Shown piece after piece: positions 43,797 to 52,438 of a stretch of 53,425 nucleotides of DNA. Under the pieces are notes generated by a model. It searched no databases, was not told where the DNA came from, and saw only the letters and a program-made list of their open reading frames with translations. The position numbers were made by a program, and so were the translations under genes. The stretch spans positions 1-53,425 of the forward strand of contig WHTT01000043.1 of the NCBI GenBank assembly GCA_009377605.1, written 5' to 3'. This DNA is from Luteitalea sp. GTDB lineage: Bacteria > Acidobacteriota > Vicinamibacteria > Vicinamibacterales > Vicinamibacteraceae. The first letter of the stretch is position 1, and the number at the start of each line of letters is the position of its first letter.

Positions 43797-45158
43797 ATGA
43801 GCTCAGGCACGCCGGCGATGTCGGCGGGCGGGGGCCGTCTCAGACGGACGCTGACCCTTGGGGATCTCGTGTTCTACGGCATCGTGACGATCCAGCCGGT
43901 GGCGCCGATGGGCCTCTTCGGTGTGGTGAGTGTGGAGGCGCGCGGGCACGTCGTGACCACCATCTTGATTGGCATGGTCGCGATGCTCTTCACCGCGTTC
44001 AGCTACGGCAGAATGGCGGCAGCGTATCCGAGCGTGGGGTCGGCGTTCACGTACGTGGGCAAAGAGCTGCATCCAGGCCTCGGGTACACCACCGGATGGT
44101 GCATGGTCATGGACTACGTCCTGAACCCGGTGATCTGCACGATCCTCTGCAGCAAGCTGGCCATGAACTACCTCCCAGAGGTGCCTTACGCGGTCTGGGT
44201 CGTGTTCTTCGCCTCGCTGCTCACCGGCCTCAATCTGCGCGGGATCAAGGCGAGCGCGCGCACGAACCAGATACTCGTGATCGGCATGTTCGTGGTTGTC
44301 GTCCTCTTTCTCGCTGCTGCTCTCCGCTTCGTCCTCAGTGCTGATGTCACCAGTGGTGATCTGACGAGACCCTTCTACGATCCGGAGACCTTCTCGATGC
44401 CGGTCGTGCTCACGGGCGCCTCCATTGCCGCGCTCACCTACATTGGCTTCGACGGCATATCGACACTGTCCGAGGAGGTGAGCGACCCACGCGGCAATGT
44501 GCTGCGCGCGACCGTGTACACCTGCCTCGCGATCGGGATCCTCGCGTCCATCGAGGTCTACGCCGCACAGCTCGTCTGGGGCGAGTGGACGGGGTTCCCG
44601 GACGTCGAGACCGCGTTCGTTCACGTGGCGCAGAAGGCCGGTGGCGTCACGCTGTTCATCATCCTGAACGCGACGCTCCTGGTGGCGAACATCGGTTCGG
44701 GAACCGGCGCACACTTGGGAGCGGCGCGCCTGCTCTATGGCATGGGGCGTGGCAATGCCCTGCCGCGTCGCTTCTTCGGTGCCATCAGCGCCAGACGAGG
44801 CATCCCGCGCAACAACGTGCTGTTGGTCGGCGCTTGCGCGCTGGTGGGCGGGTTCGTCTTGAGCTTCCAGCTCGGCGCGGAGATGCTGAACTTCGGCGCG
44901 TTCATCGCGTTCATGGGCGTGAACCTGGCGGCGTTCACCCGTTACTGGGTACGCGCCGAGAGAAAGACATTCCTCGCCTTCGCCATGCCGCTTCTCGGCT
45001 TCTTCTTCTGTCTCTATCTCTGGCTGAGCCTGCGCACAGAGGCCAAGCTGGCCGGCGGCGTCTGGCTCGCGGCGGGGTTGATCTACGGTGCTATCCGCAC
45101 GCGCGGCTTCCAGCGTAGCCTGATCACCTTCGACACGCCACCCGATGAGAAAGCGTGA
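43797..45158 (+). CDS. APC-superfamily amino acid permease
   Basis: This 453-residue 12-helix transporter belongs to the amino acid/polyamine/organocation group. Family features are LGDLVFYGIVTIQPVAPMG near the N-terminus, FSYGRMAAAYPSVGSAFTYV, helix-6 YIGFDGISTLSEEV and SDPRGNVLRATVYT. The substrate is unknown. It is divergent from the RidA-family gene with a 266-base spacer, and may import amino acids used by the D-amino acid enzymes. Palindrome elements lie on both sides. The ATG at 43797 has only a weak Shine-Dalgarno. Confidence 0.87.
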   Translation: MSSGTPAMSAGGGRLRRTLTLGDLVFYGIVTIQPVAPMGLFGVVSVEARGHVVTTILIGMVAMLFTAFSYGRMAAAYPSVGSAFTYVGKELHPGLGYTTGWCMVMDYVLNPVICTILCSKLAMNYLPEVPYAVWVVFFASLLTGLNLRGIKASARTNQILVIGMFVVVVLFLAAALRFVLSADVTSGDLTRPFYDPETFSMPVVLTGASIAALTYIGFDGISTLSEEVSDPRGNVLRATVYTCLAIGILASIEVYAAQLVWGEWTGFPDVETAFVHVAQKAGGVTLFIILNATLLVANIGSGTGAHLGAARLLYGMGRGNALPRRFFGAISARRGIPRNNVLLVGACALVGGFVLSFQLGAEMLNFGAFIAFMGVNLAAFTRYWVRAERKTFLAFAMPLLGFFFCLYLWLSLRTEAKLAGGVWLAAGLIYGAIRTRGFQRSLITFDTPPDEKA

Positions 45159-45183
45159 ACGCGCGCGACGTCAAGGGAAAATG

Positions 45184-45237
45184 GTAGGGCGCGTTCGCCG
45201 AACGCGCCGTCACGCCCGCCTCGGCGAGGCGGCCTAC
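45184..45237. repeat. GTAG-palindrome/palindrome-CTAC element
   Basis: A 54-base unit starts with GTAG and ends with CTAC. The left palindrome (45188-45208) has arms GGCGCGTTCG and CGAACGCGCC; the right (45216-45232) has arms CCGCCTCG and CGAGGCGG. A 7-base gap separates them. The element lies between the convergent APC permease and DUF1080 gene, and CTAC abuts the DUF1080 stop codon. A transcription-termination role is possible. Confidence 0.75.
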
Positions 45238-45903
45238 CTAGAGCGCGCGAATGCGCATGTTGCGAAACTTCACGAAGCCGGCGTGGTCCTCGGCGCCATA
45301 CGTCTGAAACGAGAGCGGCCCTCTGCCGAGCCATGCCGGATCGGGATCTGGATCGGTGACGTTGGTCGTTTCGACCCCGTTCAAGGTGATTTCGAAGTGC
45401 GCCCCCTTCGCCAGGATGCGCAACGTGTTCCACTCCAGCTTCTTGCGCACGGTGTCCTTTTCGTCTCCCTTGTGGAGCCACTGCCATTCCCGTGGCTCGC
45501 CGCGATGAACACCGATGCCGATGTACTCTTCCGCAGGTGGCCGCCCGATATTGATCTGATACGTCTTGCCGCGAATCTGCACCCCGCTGTTGTATTTCCC
45601 GTGCTCGTCGATGAGGAAGTCCAGCTCCAGCTCGAAGTCCTGGAACTCGTCGACGGTCACCAGTGCCCCCCGTTTGCTCGGGTCCCCGAACTGTCCACCG
45701 GAGATCACACCGTCTTCCACCTTCCAGGTCGCGGTGCCGGTCGTCGTGAAACCGGTCAGATCCTTGCCGTTGAAGAGCGACCGCCAAGACGAGGCGGGAG
45801 TCTGCGCTGCAAGCGTCCGTGGCGTGAGACCGGCGGCTGTCACAATGGCCGCTCCGAGAACGAGGACGACGAGTGCACCACGCGGTGGAAGGACGACTTT
45901 CAT
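45238..45903 (-). CDS. Exported 3-keto-disaccharide hydrolase-like (DUF1080) protein
   Basis: This 221-residue secreted protein carries one PF06439 domain: SSWRSLFNGKDLTGF, WKVEDGVISGGQFG, FELELDFLIDEHGKYNSGVQ and the C-terminal GFVKFRNMRIRAL. A signal peptide covers about residues 1-33. It is a distant paralogue of the 39775-40530 gene. The ATG at 45903 with GAAGG upstream was preferred over a GTG at 45912. It is divergent from the large cytochrome protein with an AT-rich spacer, so the two may share control. A sugar-processing role is inferred from the domain only. Confidence 0.85.
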   Translation of the reverse strand: MKVVLPPRGALVVLVLGAAIVTAAGLTPRTLAAQTPASSWRSLFNGKDLTGFTTTGTATWKVEDGVISGGQFGDPSKRGALVTVDEFQDFELELDFLIDEHGKYNSGVQIRGKTYQINIGRPPAEEYIGIGVHRGEPREWQWLHKGDEKDTVRKKLEWNTLRILAKGAHFEITLNGVETTNVTDPDPDPAWLGRGPLSFQTYGAEDHAGFVKFRNMRIRAL

Positions 45904-46033
45904 GTTTGACACCTTCTAGTGTAATTTAACTTACTTTAATATTTGAGGTCGCGGCAAGACGAACGTGTAGTGGACTATATTTGACCCGCTCTGAGCAATT
46001 GTCGGACGACGCTCCCCTTGGCGGAGGCTGTTG

Positions 46034-49000
46034 ATGAAGAGACTCGTACCCTGCTGCTTTCTTCTACTGGTCAGCGTTGTCGAAGGACAACAAGCTCCGG
46101 AGCAGACGGTCGCCGGACTGGATCTGGCCCCCGGACTCGAGGTGACACGGTTCGCGTCTGAACCGGCGTTGTCGAACCCGACGAACATCACGGTGGATGA
46201 GCGTGGCCGGGTGTGGGTGCTCGAGGCCGTGAACTATCGGCGGGCGTCCAGGAAGCAGCCCGACCTCCGTCCTGAGGGTGACCGGATCGTCATCCTGGAG
46301 GACACGGACCACGATGGCCAAGCCGACAAGGTGAGGACTTTCGACCAGAGTCCGGAGATTCGGGCGCCGCTGGGCATTGCCGTCCTCGGTGACAAGGTGT
46401 ACGTGTCGCAATCCCCGGACCTCATCGTCTACACGAAGGATGCCGACGACAATATCGTCAAGAAAGAGGTTCTGCTGACTGGGTGGGGGGGCGTCGACCA
46501 TGATCACGGCGTGCATGCGGTGGTGTTTGGCCCGGACGGCAAGCTCTACTTCAATCAGGGCAACACTGGCTTCGATATCACGGACCGATCTGGGAAGCGC
46601 ATCCGATCGAAGGGCGAGGATGCCGGCGAGGGCGCGGAGCCTGGCTACTACGAGGGCGTTGCGCTTCGAATGAACACGGATGGCACGGAGCTCGAGGTGC
46701 TCGGACAGAATTTCAGGAATCCGTACGAGCTGGCCGTGGACTCCTTCGGCAACGTGTTCCAGACGGACAACGACGATGACGGGAATGCGTGGACGCGGCT
46801 GCTGTACAACATGGAGGGGGGGAACTACGGTTTTCGCGGGCCGCTGAACAGGACGTGGAGGGAGGACCGCGGATCGCACTGGCATCTCGAGCTTCCCGGT
46901 GTGGTCCCGCTGGTCTTGCGCACCGGGGCCGGATCGCCGTGCGGTCTCGCGGTGTACGAGGGGCGCGTGCTTCCCGAGAAGTATCGCGGACAGTTGCTCC
47001 ATGCCGAGGCGGGCCAGCGCATCATCGCCTTGTATTCCCTGAGCGATGACGGGGCCGGCTACTCGGCCGTGAGCGAGGATGTCATGAACGGCGGTGAGGA
47101 CACCTGGGCCCGTCCGTCAGACGTGGCGGTTGCCCCCGATGGCTCTCTCTTCGTCGCCGACTGGTACGACCCAGGCGTCGGCGGGCATCAGATGGGAGAT
47201 GCGAAAGGGACTCAGGGCCGCATCTATCGGCTCGCACCCGCGGGGAGCCCGCCGCACGTCCCGGAGATCGACCTTGCGTCGGCGTCGGGGCTCACGGCTG
47301 CCTTCGGCTCTCCGAATCAGTCGGTTCAATACCTTGCGCACAGGGCCATCGTCGCGCAAGGGGAGCGCGCCGTGCCGCTGCTCCAGACCTTCTGGCGCCG
47401 TGACGATCCGATTCTGAAAGCGCGAGCCCTGTGGATCCTCGGTGGCCTCGGCGATGCCGGCCCACGCGCCATTCAGGAAGCGCTTCGCGATCCCGATCCC
47501 AGATTCCGCATTCTCGGACTGCGCGTGGCGCAGCTGCATGGAGCGGATATGCTGAGGGTTTCCCAGCCTCTCCTTGGCGACGGGTCGCCGCTGGTCCGGC
47601 GTGAGATTGCTGTGATGCTGCAGGATCGCACACGGATGCTCCCGCCGTACTTGGTCGGCGAGCAAGTGCAACCCTCGCAGCCATGGCTCGACGCCGTGAC
47701 CGAGCTCGTGGAGCAGTACGACGGCGAGGACCGCTGGTATCTCGAGGCACTGGCCATTGCCGCGCGCGGACGGGAGGATGCGCTGTACGGGCGGCTGAAG
47801 AGCGACCACGGCGGCAAGCTGGGGCCACCGCTCAACCGGTTGGTGTGGGCACTCCGTCCACGAGCGGCGCTGCCCGATCTCGTCGAGGCGATTGATGCCC
47901 CCTCGCGCTCGATGGAGGAGCGGGAGCTCGCCTTGGACACGCTTGGCGCGATGCAGTGGCCCGAAGCGGCGCGTGCGATGGAGTCCTTCATCACCGGATC
48001 GTCGAGTCCGGCGGCGCTCGTGGAGCGGGCCTTTGGTCTCTACAGTCATCAGCTCTTCAGCCTGTGGATGGAGGCGCGCACGAGCCCCGCGCTGCCAGCG
48101 GTGATGCGAAAGGGCTTCGCGCTGCCGGGCGCGCAGAGCGCGGCGGTGAGCGTGGGCGACCAATTGAAGGACCCGCAGTATGTGCCGGAGCTTCTCGCCC
48201 TGGCCAAGTCTGCCGCGGCAATACCAGAAGCGCGTGCGGCCGCGCTCGAATCGGCCGCGATGGACGAGCCTCGGTACCTCAACGACTTTCAAGCCCTGGC
48301 TGAGCGCGGACCGACGCCCGTGCGCGCGGCCGCAGTTCGCGCGGTGGCCAATCTTGCCCCGCCGAATATCGAGCCGTGGGCCCAGAAACTCGTGCTGAGC
48401 GACGCCCCCAATGAAGTTCGCACGAGCGCGTTGCGCCTGCTCGCCGAATCCGCCGCGGGTCTGACGGCCATCCTCGATATGGCGGAAGAGGGAACGCTTC
48501 CGCCTGAGCTTCGCACGCTCGCGAGAAATGTGACGAATCATGCGGGTGAGCAGCGCGGGGGGCGCCGGGAGAGCAGCCAATCGCCCGTCGCGCTCAGACA
48601 GACGGGGCGCGGTGATGACGTGGAGCCTGCGATCCTTGCCATCCGCGAGCGCGCAGCGAAGGTCCTGCCGATGCCGGCGGCGACGCAGATCCCGACGTCG
48701 TTCCAGCTCGACCTCAGCTACCGCGGCGTCGTCGCCGACGGCCGGAAATGGTTCGAGGCAGATGCTGGTTGCGCCGCATGTCACAGCCTCGGTGGCAAGA
48801 ACGCGCTTGGGCCGGACCTGTCAGCGATTGGCGCGAAGTACGGCAAGCAGGCGATGCTGGACCACATCGTGAACCCGAATGACGCCATTGGGCCCGAATA
48901 CATCACGACGATGTTCACGTTGAAGAGTGGCGATCAGCTGCTCGGACTCGTGGTCGATGAAGCGCCGGACCGGATCGTCGTTCAGACCGGTGCCGGTCAG

Positions 49001-49135
49001 CAGCGCCGGCTGGCGCCGTCGGATGTGGCGTCCCGCCAACGAAGTCAAGTGTCCTCGATGCCCGAGGGCCTGCTCGACAATCTCTCGCTGCAACAGATTG
49101 CAGACCTACTCGAGTTCCTGTCGACGCTGAAGTAG
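46034..49135 (+). CDS. PVC-type exported NHL/HEAT protein with C-terminal cytochrome c domain
   Basis: This 1033-residue exported protein has a signal peptide (MKRLVPCCFLLLVSVVEG) and an N-terminal propeller (about residues 30-400: LSNPTNITVDERGRVWVLEA, NFRNPYELAVDSFGNVF and WARPSDVAVAPDGSLFVADW). HEAT-like helical repeats fill residues 410-800. A C-terminal cytochrome c domain has CAACH at 913-917. The layout matches the membrane-bound dehydrogenase/heme-binding family of PVC bacteria, probably a periplasmic sugar oxidase or electron acceptor. GGAGG six bases before the ATG at 46034 supports this start over a TTG at 46031. Confidence 0.88.
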   Translation: MKRLVPCCFLLLVSVVEGQQAPEQTVAGLDLAPGLEVTRFASEPALSNPTNITVDERGRVWVLEAVNYRRASRKQPDLRPEGDRIVILEDTDHDGQADKVRTFDQSPEIRAPLGIAVLGDKVYVSQSPDLIVYTKDADDNIVKKEVLLTGWGGVDHDHGVHAVVFGPDGKLYFNQGNTGFDITDRSGKRIRSKGEDAGEGAEPGYYEGVALRMNTDGTELEVLGQNFRNPYELAVDSFGNVFQTDNDDDGNAWTRLLYNMEGGNYGFRGPLNRTWREDRGSHWHLELPGVVPLVLRTGAGSPCGLAVYEGRVLPEKYRGQLLHAEAGQRIIALYSLSDDGAGYSAVSEDVMNGGEDTWARPSDVAVAPDGSLFVADWYDPGVGGHQMGDAKGTQGRIYRLAPAGSPPHVPEIDLASASGLTAAFGSPNQSVQYLAHRAIVAQGERAVPLLQTFWRRDDPILKARALWILGGLGDAGPRAIQEALRDPDPRFRILGLRVAQLHGADMLRVSQPLLGDGSPLVRREIAVMLQDRTRMLPPYLVGEQVQPSQPWLDAVTELVEQYDGEDRWYLEALAIAARGREDALYGRLKSDHGGKLGPPLNRLVWALRPRAALPDLVEAIDAPSRSMEERELALDTLGAMQWPEAARAMESFITGSSSPAALVERAFGLYSHQLFSLWMEARTSPALPAVMRKGFALPGAQSAAVSVGDQLKDPQYVPELLALAKSAAAIPEARAAALESAAMDEPRYLNDFQALAERGPTPVRAAAVRAVANLAPPNIEPWAQKLVLSDAPNEVRTSALRLLAESAAGLTAILDMAEEGTLPPELRTLARNVTNHAGEQRGGRRESSQSPVALRQTGRGDDVEPAILAIRERAAKVLPMPAATQIPTSFQLDLSYRGVVADGRKWFEADAGCAACHSLGGKNALGPDLSAIGAKYGKQAMLDHIVNPNDAIGPEYITTMFTLKSGDQLLGLVVDEAPDRIVVQTGAGQQRRLAPSDVASRQRSQVSSMPEGLLDNLSLQQIADLLEFLSTLK

Positions 49136-49155
49136 GGAGAGCATCACGCAACAGG

Positions 49156-49191
49156 TCTCATCCGCCCGACTCGAGGGTCGGGCGGATGAGA
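49156..49191. terminator. Stem-loop after the cytochrome gene
   Basis: A perfect 15-base stem (49156-49170 with 49177-49191) encloses a 6-base loop, starting 20 bases after the stop at 49135. No T-run follows, so it is not a classical intrinsic terminator. It may block exonucleases or aid Rho-linked ending. Its central GCCCGAC/GTCGGGC arms resemble the repeat palindromes elsewhere. Confidence 0.4.
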
Positions 49192-49212
49192 GATCCGACT
49201 TTCTAAATGATC

Positions 49213-49240
49213 TTGACAAATAGAAGGCGCAGTCTAGACT
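49213..49240 (+). promoter_or_regulatory. Likely sigma-70 promoter for the FG-GAP gene
   Basis: TTGACA at 49213-49218 and TAGACT at 49235-49240 are separated by 16 bases and lie about 30 bases upstream of the ATG at 49272. The -35 box is an exact consensus match. The -10 box is weaker. Confidence 0.45.
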
Positions 49241-49271
49241 GATGATGGAATTCAATCCATACTAGGGTGCC

Positions 49272-50495
49272 ATGATGATGAGCGAAAGGGTCCAGCGGCT
49301 CGTTTTCGCCGGAGCGTTCGGTGCTGCGATCATCGGTGTGGTCGCCGGTGGGGCTGCGAGTCGGCAGCAAGGAGCGACCGACGGGACGCTGCAATTTCGC
49401 GCACAAGAGATCGCCGGTGGCTTTGGCGTCGGCTACGCAATCACGACCGGTGACGTCAACGGTGATGACCGTACCGACGTCTTGGCGATCAACGAGACGG
49501 ATCTCGTCTGGTTCGAGGCGCCAAGCTGGGAAAAGCATGTGATTGTAGGCGCCGGCGCGACGGTCGAAGACAACGTCTGCCTGGCCGCCCATGACATCGA
49601 TGGCGATGGGCGGCTCGACGTTGCGCTCGGCGCAGGCTGGACGGGCGAGAATACCGGTACGCTGCAGTGGGTGCGACAAGGCGAGCCTGGAGCCAATCCT
49701 GCCTGGGAGGTGTTTCCTATCTCCGCGGAGCGGAGGCTGCATCGAATCAACTGGGCCGATGTCGATGGCGATGGTACGCGGGAGCTGATTGTGGCTCCCT
49801 TGCATGGACGCGACAGCAAGGGGCCGGACTGGGAGGGCGAGGGCGCGCGGCTTCTCGTATTCAAGCCACCGGCCAATCCCCGAGGCAAGCCTTGGCCGAT
49901 GGAGGTGGCCGACGACAAGAACCACATCATGCACAACGTTCTCCCCATGAACCTCGATGACGACCCGCAGGACGAGCTGATCACCGCCAGCCGCGAAGGC
50001 CTGTACGCCATCAAGCGGGACGCTGATGGAACGTGGTCGCGCACGTTGATTGGGGAGGGACAGCCCGGCGAGGTGAGGGCCGGGCGTGTGGGCGGCCGGC
50101 GCATGTTGGCGACAGTAGAGCCCTGGCATGGCACCTCGGTCGTGATCTACACGGAACAGCAGCCCGGACGCGTGTGGGCTCGCACGGAGATCGAATCGGC
50201 GCTGACCGAGGGGCACGCCCTCGGCTGGGCCGACTTCGACGACGACGGTGACGATGAGTTGGCTGTGGGGTGGCGCGGTTCGCGAGACGATCCTAAACGG
50301 GGCCTGGCAATCTATTCGGTCGACCGCGAGGGCGCCCTCCAGGGGAAAGTGACGTTGGACGAAGATGGTATGGCCGCCGAAGATCTGGTGGTCGCAGATC
50401 TCAACGGCGATGGCCGGCCCGATATCGCGGCGTCGGGACGCGCCACGGCGAACGTCAAAATCTATTGGAACGAAACGGGGGGATCGTCCCAATAA
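49272..50495 (+). CDS. Exported FG-GAP/VCBS repeat protein
   Basis: This 407-residue secreted protein has a signal peptide (about residues 1-30) and at least five Ca-binding-type blades: GDVNGDDRTDVLAI, HDIDGDGRLDVALG, ADVDGDGTRELIVA, ADFDDDGDDELAVG and ADLNGDGRPDIAAS. It forms a probable seven-bladed propeller of unknown ligand. A credible promoter precedes it. The ggt gene follows by 54 bases on the same strand. No enzymatic motif was found. Confidence 0.84.
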   Translation: MMMSERVQRLVFAGAFGAAIIGVVAGGAASRQQGATDGTLQFRAQEIAGGFGVGYAITTGDVNGDDRTDVLAINETDLVWFEAPSWEKHVIVGAGATVEDNVCLAAHDIDGDGRLDVALGAGWTGENTGTLQWVRQGEPGANPAWEVFPISAERRLHRINWADVDGDGTRELIVAPLHGRDSKGPDWEGEGARLLVFKPPANPRGKPWPMEVADDKNHIMHNVLPMNLDDDPQDELITASREGLYAIKRDADGTWSRTLIGEGQPGEVRAGRVGGRRMLATVEPWHGTSVVIYTEQQPGRVWARTEIESALTEGHALGWADFDDDGDDELAVGWRGSRDDPKRGLAIYSVDREGALQGKVTLDEDGMAAEDLVVADLNGDGRPDIAASGRATANVKIYWNETGGSSQ

Positions 50496-50549
50496 GGACG
50501 CTCATCGCACGCTTCGGGCCCAGTCCAATATGCTCCACTCACCGACATC

Positions 50550-52274
50550 ATGCGGAATCGAACGCGAGCTTCCTGGTTTCTCCTTCTGACGATGGGCGTC
50601 CTGACCGTCACCGATGTCGCCTCTCGTGCGCCGGCTCCGCAGGCGGCTCCGGGAGAAGGCCGCTGGTTCTCTGATGTGACCGCGGGGCGATCGGTGGTGC
50701 GCGCCAGTCATGGCATGGTCGCGACGAGTCAGCCGCTGGCGTCGCAGGTCGGCTTGGACGTCCTGAAGCGGGGCGGCAATGCCGTGGATGCGGCCATCGC
50801 GATTGCGGCGGTGCTCAACGTGACGGAACCGAGCATGACCGGCATCGGCGGGGACGCCTTCATGCTGGTCTATTGGGCGAAGGCGAAGAAGCTCGAGGGG
50901 CTCAACGCGAGTGGACGCGCGCCGCGTGCGTTGAGCCTGGAGCACTTCGCTTCACAGAAGATGACCACAATGCCCCAAACGGGCATGGAGCCAATCACCG
51001 TACCGGGCGCCTTCGACGGTTGGGTCACCTTGCTCGAGCGGTACGGCTCCATGGAGCTGTCGGACTTGATGGCGCCGGCAATCGACTACGCGGAGAACGG
51101 TTTCCCGGTGATGGAAACCATCGCGGCCGATTGGGAGCCGGAGGTGCCGAAGCTCGCGCGAAACGCGGCGGCAGCCGCAACCTATCTCGTCGACGGCCGC
51201 GCGCCCAAGCCGGGTGAGATCTTCTACCAGAAGAACCTGGCGCGAACGTTCCGCACGCTGGCGCAAGGCGGCCGTGACGCGTTCTACCGCGGGGAAATCG
51301 CGCGAGCCATCGTAGAGTACTGCCAGAAGAATCGGGGCTTCCTCTCGATGGAGGACTTCGCGGCCCAGAAGTCTGAATGGGTCGATCCGATATCCACAAC
51401 ATACCGCGGCTACACGCTGTACGAGATCCCGCCGAACGGCCAGGGCCTGACGGCGCTCCTCCTGCTCAATATCCTGGAAGGCATCGACCTGCGATCGATG
51501 CGGGCCGAGCCCGACCGCTACTACCACACGCTGATCGAAGCAACGAAAATAGCGTTTGCCGACCGCAATCGGTACATTGCCGATCCGGCGTTCGCGAAAG
51601 TCCCGGTGAAGGAGCTGCTCTCCAAGGAGTACGCTGCGCGCCGGCGTGCGCTCATCGATCCCGAGAAGGCCATCGATGCGCCCGCCTACGGCGATATTCG
51701 CACCGGCAGTGACACGACCTACTTCACCGTCGTCGACAAGGATCGCAACGCTGTCTCGTTCATCAACAGCATCTACTTCGCATTCGGGTCTGGCATCGTC
51801 GCTGGTGACACCGGCATCATGCTGCAGAATCGGGGCGCAGGCTTCTCACTGGAGCCCGACCATCCCAATCGATACGAACCGGGCAAGCGGCCGTTTCACA
51901 CCATCATTCCGGCCATGGTATTCAAGGACGGGAAGCTCCTCATGTCGTACGGCGTGATGGGGGGCGATGTGCAGCCGCAGGGGCATGCCCAGGTGCTCGT
52001 GAACGTGATCGATCGCGGCTTGAACCTGCAGCAGGCGATTTCAGCGCCGCGCGTGAGATACATCAGCGGTCGTGGTGTGATGCTGGACGAGGAGCTGACC
52101 GAGCCGGTGATCAAGCGCCTCGTTGAGCGAGGCCACGAGCGTGTCATGCCGACCGACGGTTTGACGCACCGCGCTTTGATGGGCGGCGGCCAAGCCATCA
52201 TGATCGACCCATCGACGGGCGCTCTGCTCGGAGCGTCTGATCCACGCAAGGACGGCCTGGCGCTGGGGTACTGA
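50550..52274 (+). CDS. ggt: Gamma-glutamyltransferase
   Basis: This periplasmic N-terminal-nucleophile enzyme hydrolyses glutathione and other gamma-glutamyl compounds. The 574-residue precursor has a signal peptide and is predicted to self-cleave before T389 (SDTTYFTVVDKDRNAVSF), giving large and small subunits. The large subunit shows MVATSQPLASQVGLDVLKRG and NVTEPSMTGIGGDAFML. The small subunit has MLQNRGAGFSLEPDHPNRYE, RPFHTIIPAMV and MGGDVQPQGHAQVL. The family length is about 570-580. It fits peptide and amino acid scavenging with the nearby permeases. Confidence 0.92.
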   Translation: MRNRTRASWFLLLTMGVLTVTDVASRAPAPQAAPGEGRWFSDVTAGRSVVRASHGMVATSQPLASQVGLDVLKRGGNAVDAAIAIAAVLNVTEPSMTGIGGDAFMLVYWAKAKKLEGLNASGRAPRALSLEHFASQKMTTMPQTGMEPITVPGAFDGWVTLLERYGSMELSDLMAPAIDYAENGFPVMETIAADWEPEVPKLARNAAAAATYLVDGRAPKPGEIFYQKNLARTFRTLAQGGRDAFYRGEIARAIVEYCQKNRGFLSMEDFAAQKSEWVDPISTTYRGYTLYEIPPNGQGLTALLLLNILEGIDLRSMRAEPDRYYHTLIEATKIAFADRNRYIADPAFAKVPVKELLSKEYAARRRALIDPEKAIDAPAYGDIRTGSDTTYFTVVDKDRNAVSFINSIYFAFGSGIVAGDTGIMLQNRGAGFSLEPDHPNRYEPGKRPFHTIIPAMVFKDGKLLMSYGVMGGDVQPQGHAQVLVNVIDRGLNLQQAISAPRVRYISGRGVMLDEELTEPVIKRLVERGHERVMPTDGLTHRALMGGGQAIMIDPSTGALLGASDPRKDGLALGY

Positions 52275-52305
52275 GATCTACCGTCCGAACCACTTCAACG
52301 TACGT

Positions 52306-52411
52306 AGCGAGGGGCCTTCCACCTTCGTGCTTCGGTGGACAGGTTGGGCCCCTCGCTCGCACATGTTGAAGGCAGGGCGGGGCTGTCTTGGCCTGAGCGG
52401 AGTCGAAGGCA
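52306..52411. repeat. Stem-loop and REP-type motif between convergent genes
   Basis: AGCGAGGGGCC (52306-52316) and GGCCCCTCGCT (52347-52357) form an outer stem. TCCACC (52318-52323) and GGTGGA (52334-52339) form an inner one, and CTTCAAC with TTGAAG lies outside. CTGAGCGGAGTCGAAGG at 52392-52408 is a common REP-like motif. It sits between the 3' ends of ggt and the nucleoside permease, so a terminator role is plausible. Confidence 0.55.
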
Positions 52412-52438
52412 GCCCGCCAGCGAGGCGGGCGGGCGCCG

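Noticed and set aside
49156-49191. Classical intrinsic terminator
   Set aside because: The stem is strong but no T-run follows; kept only as a stem-loop of uncertain role.
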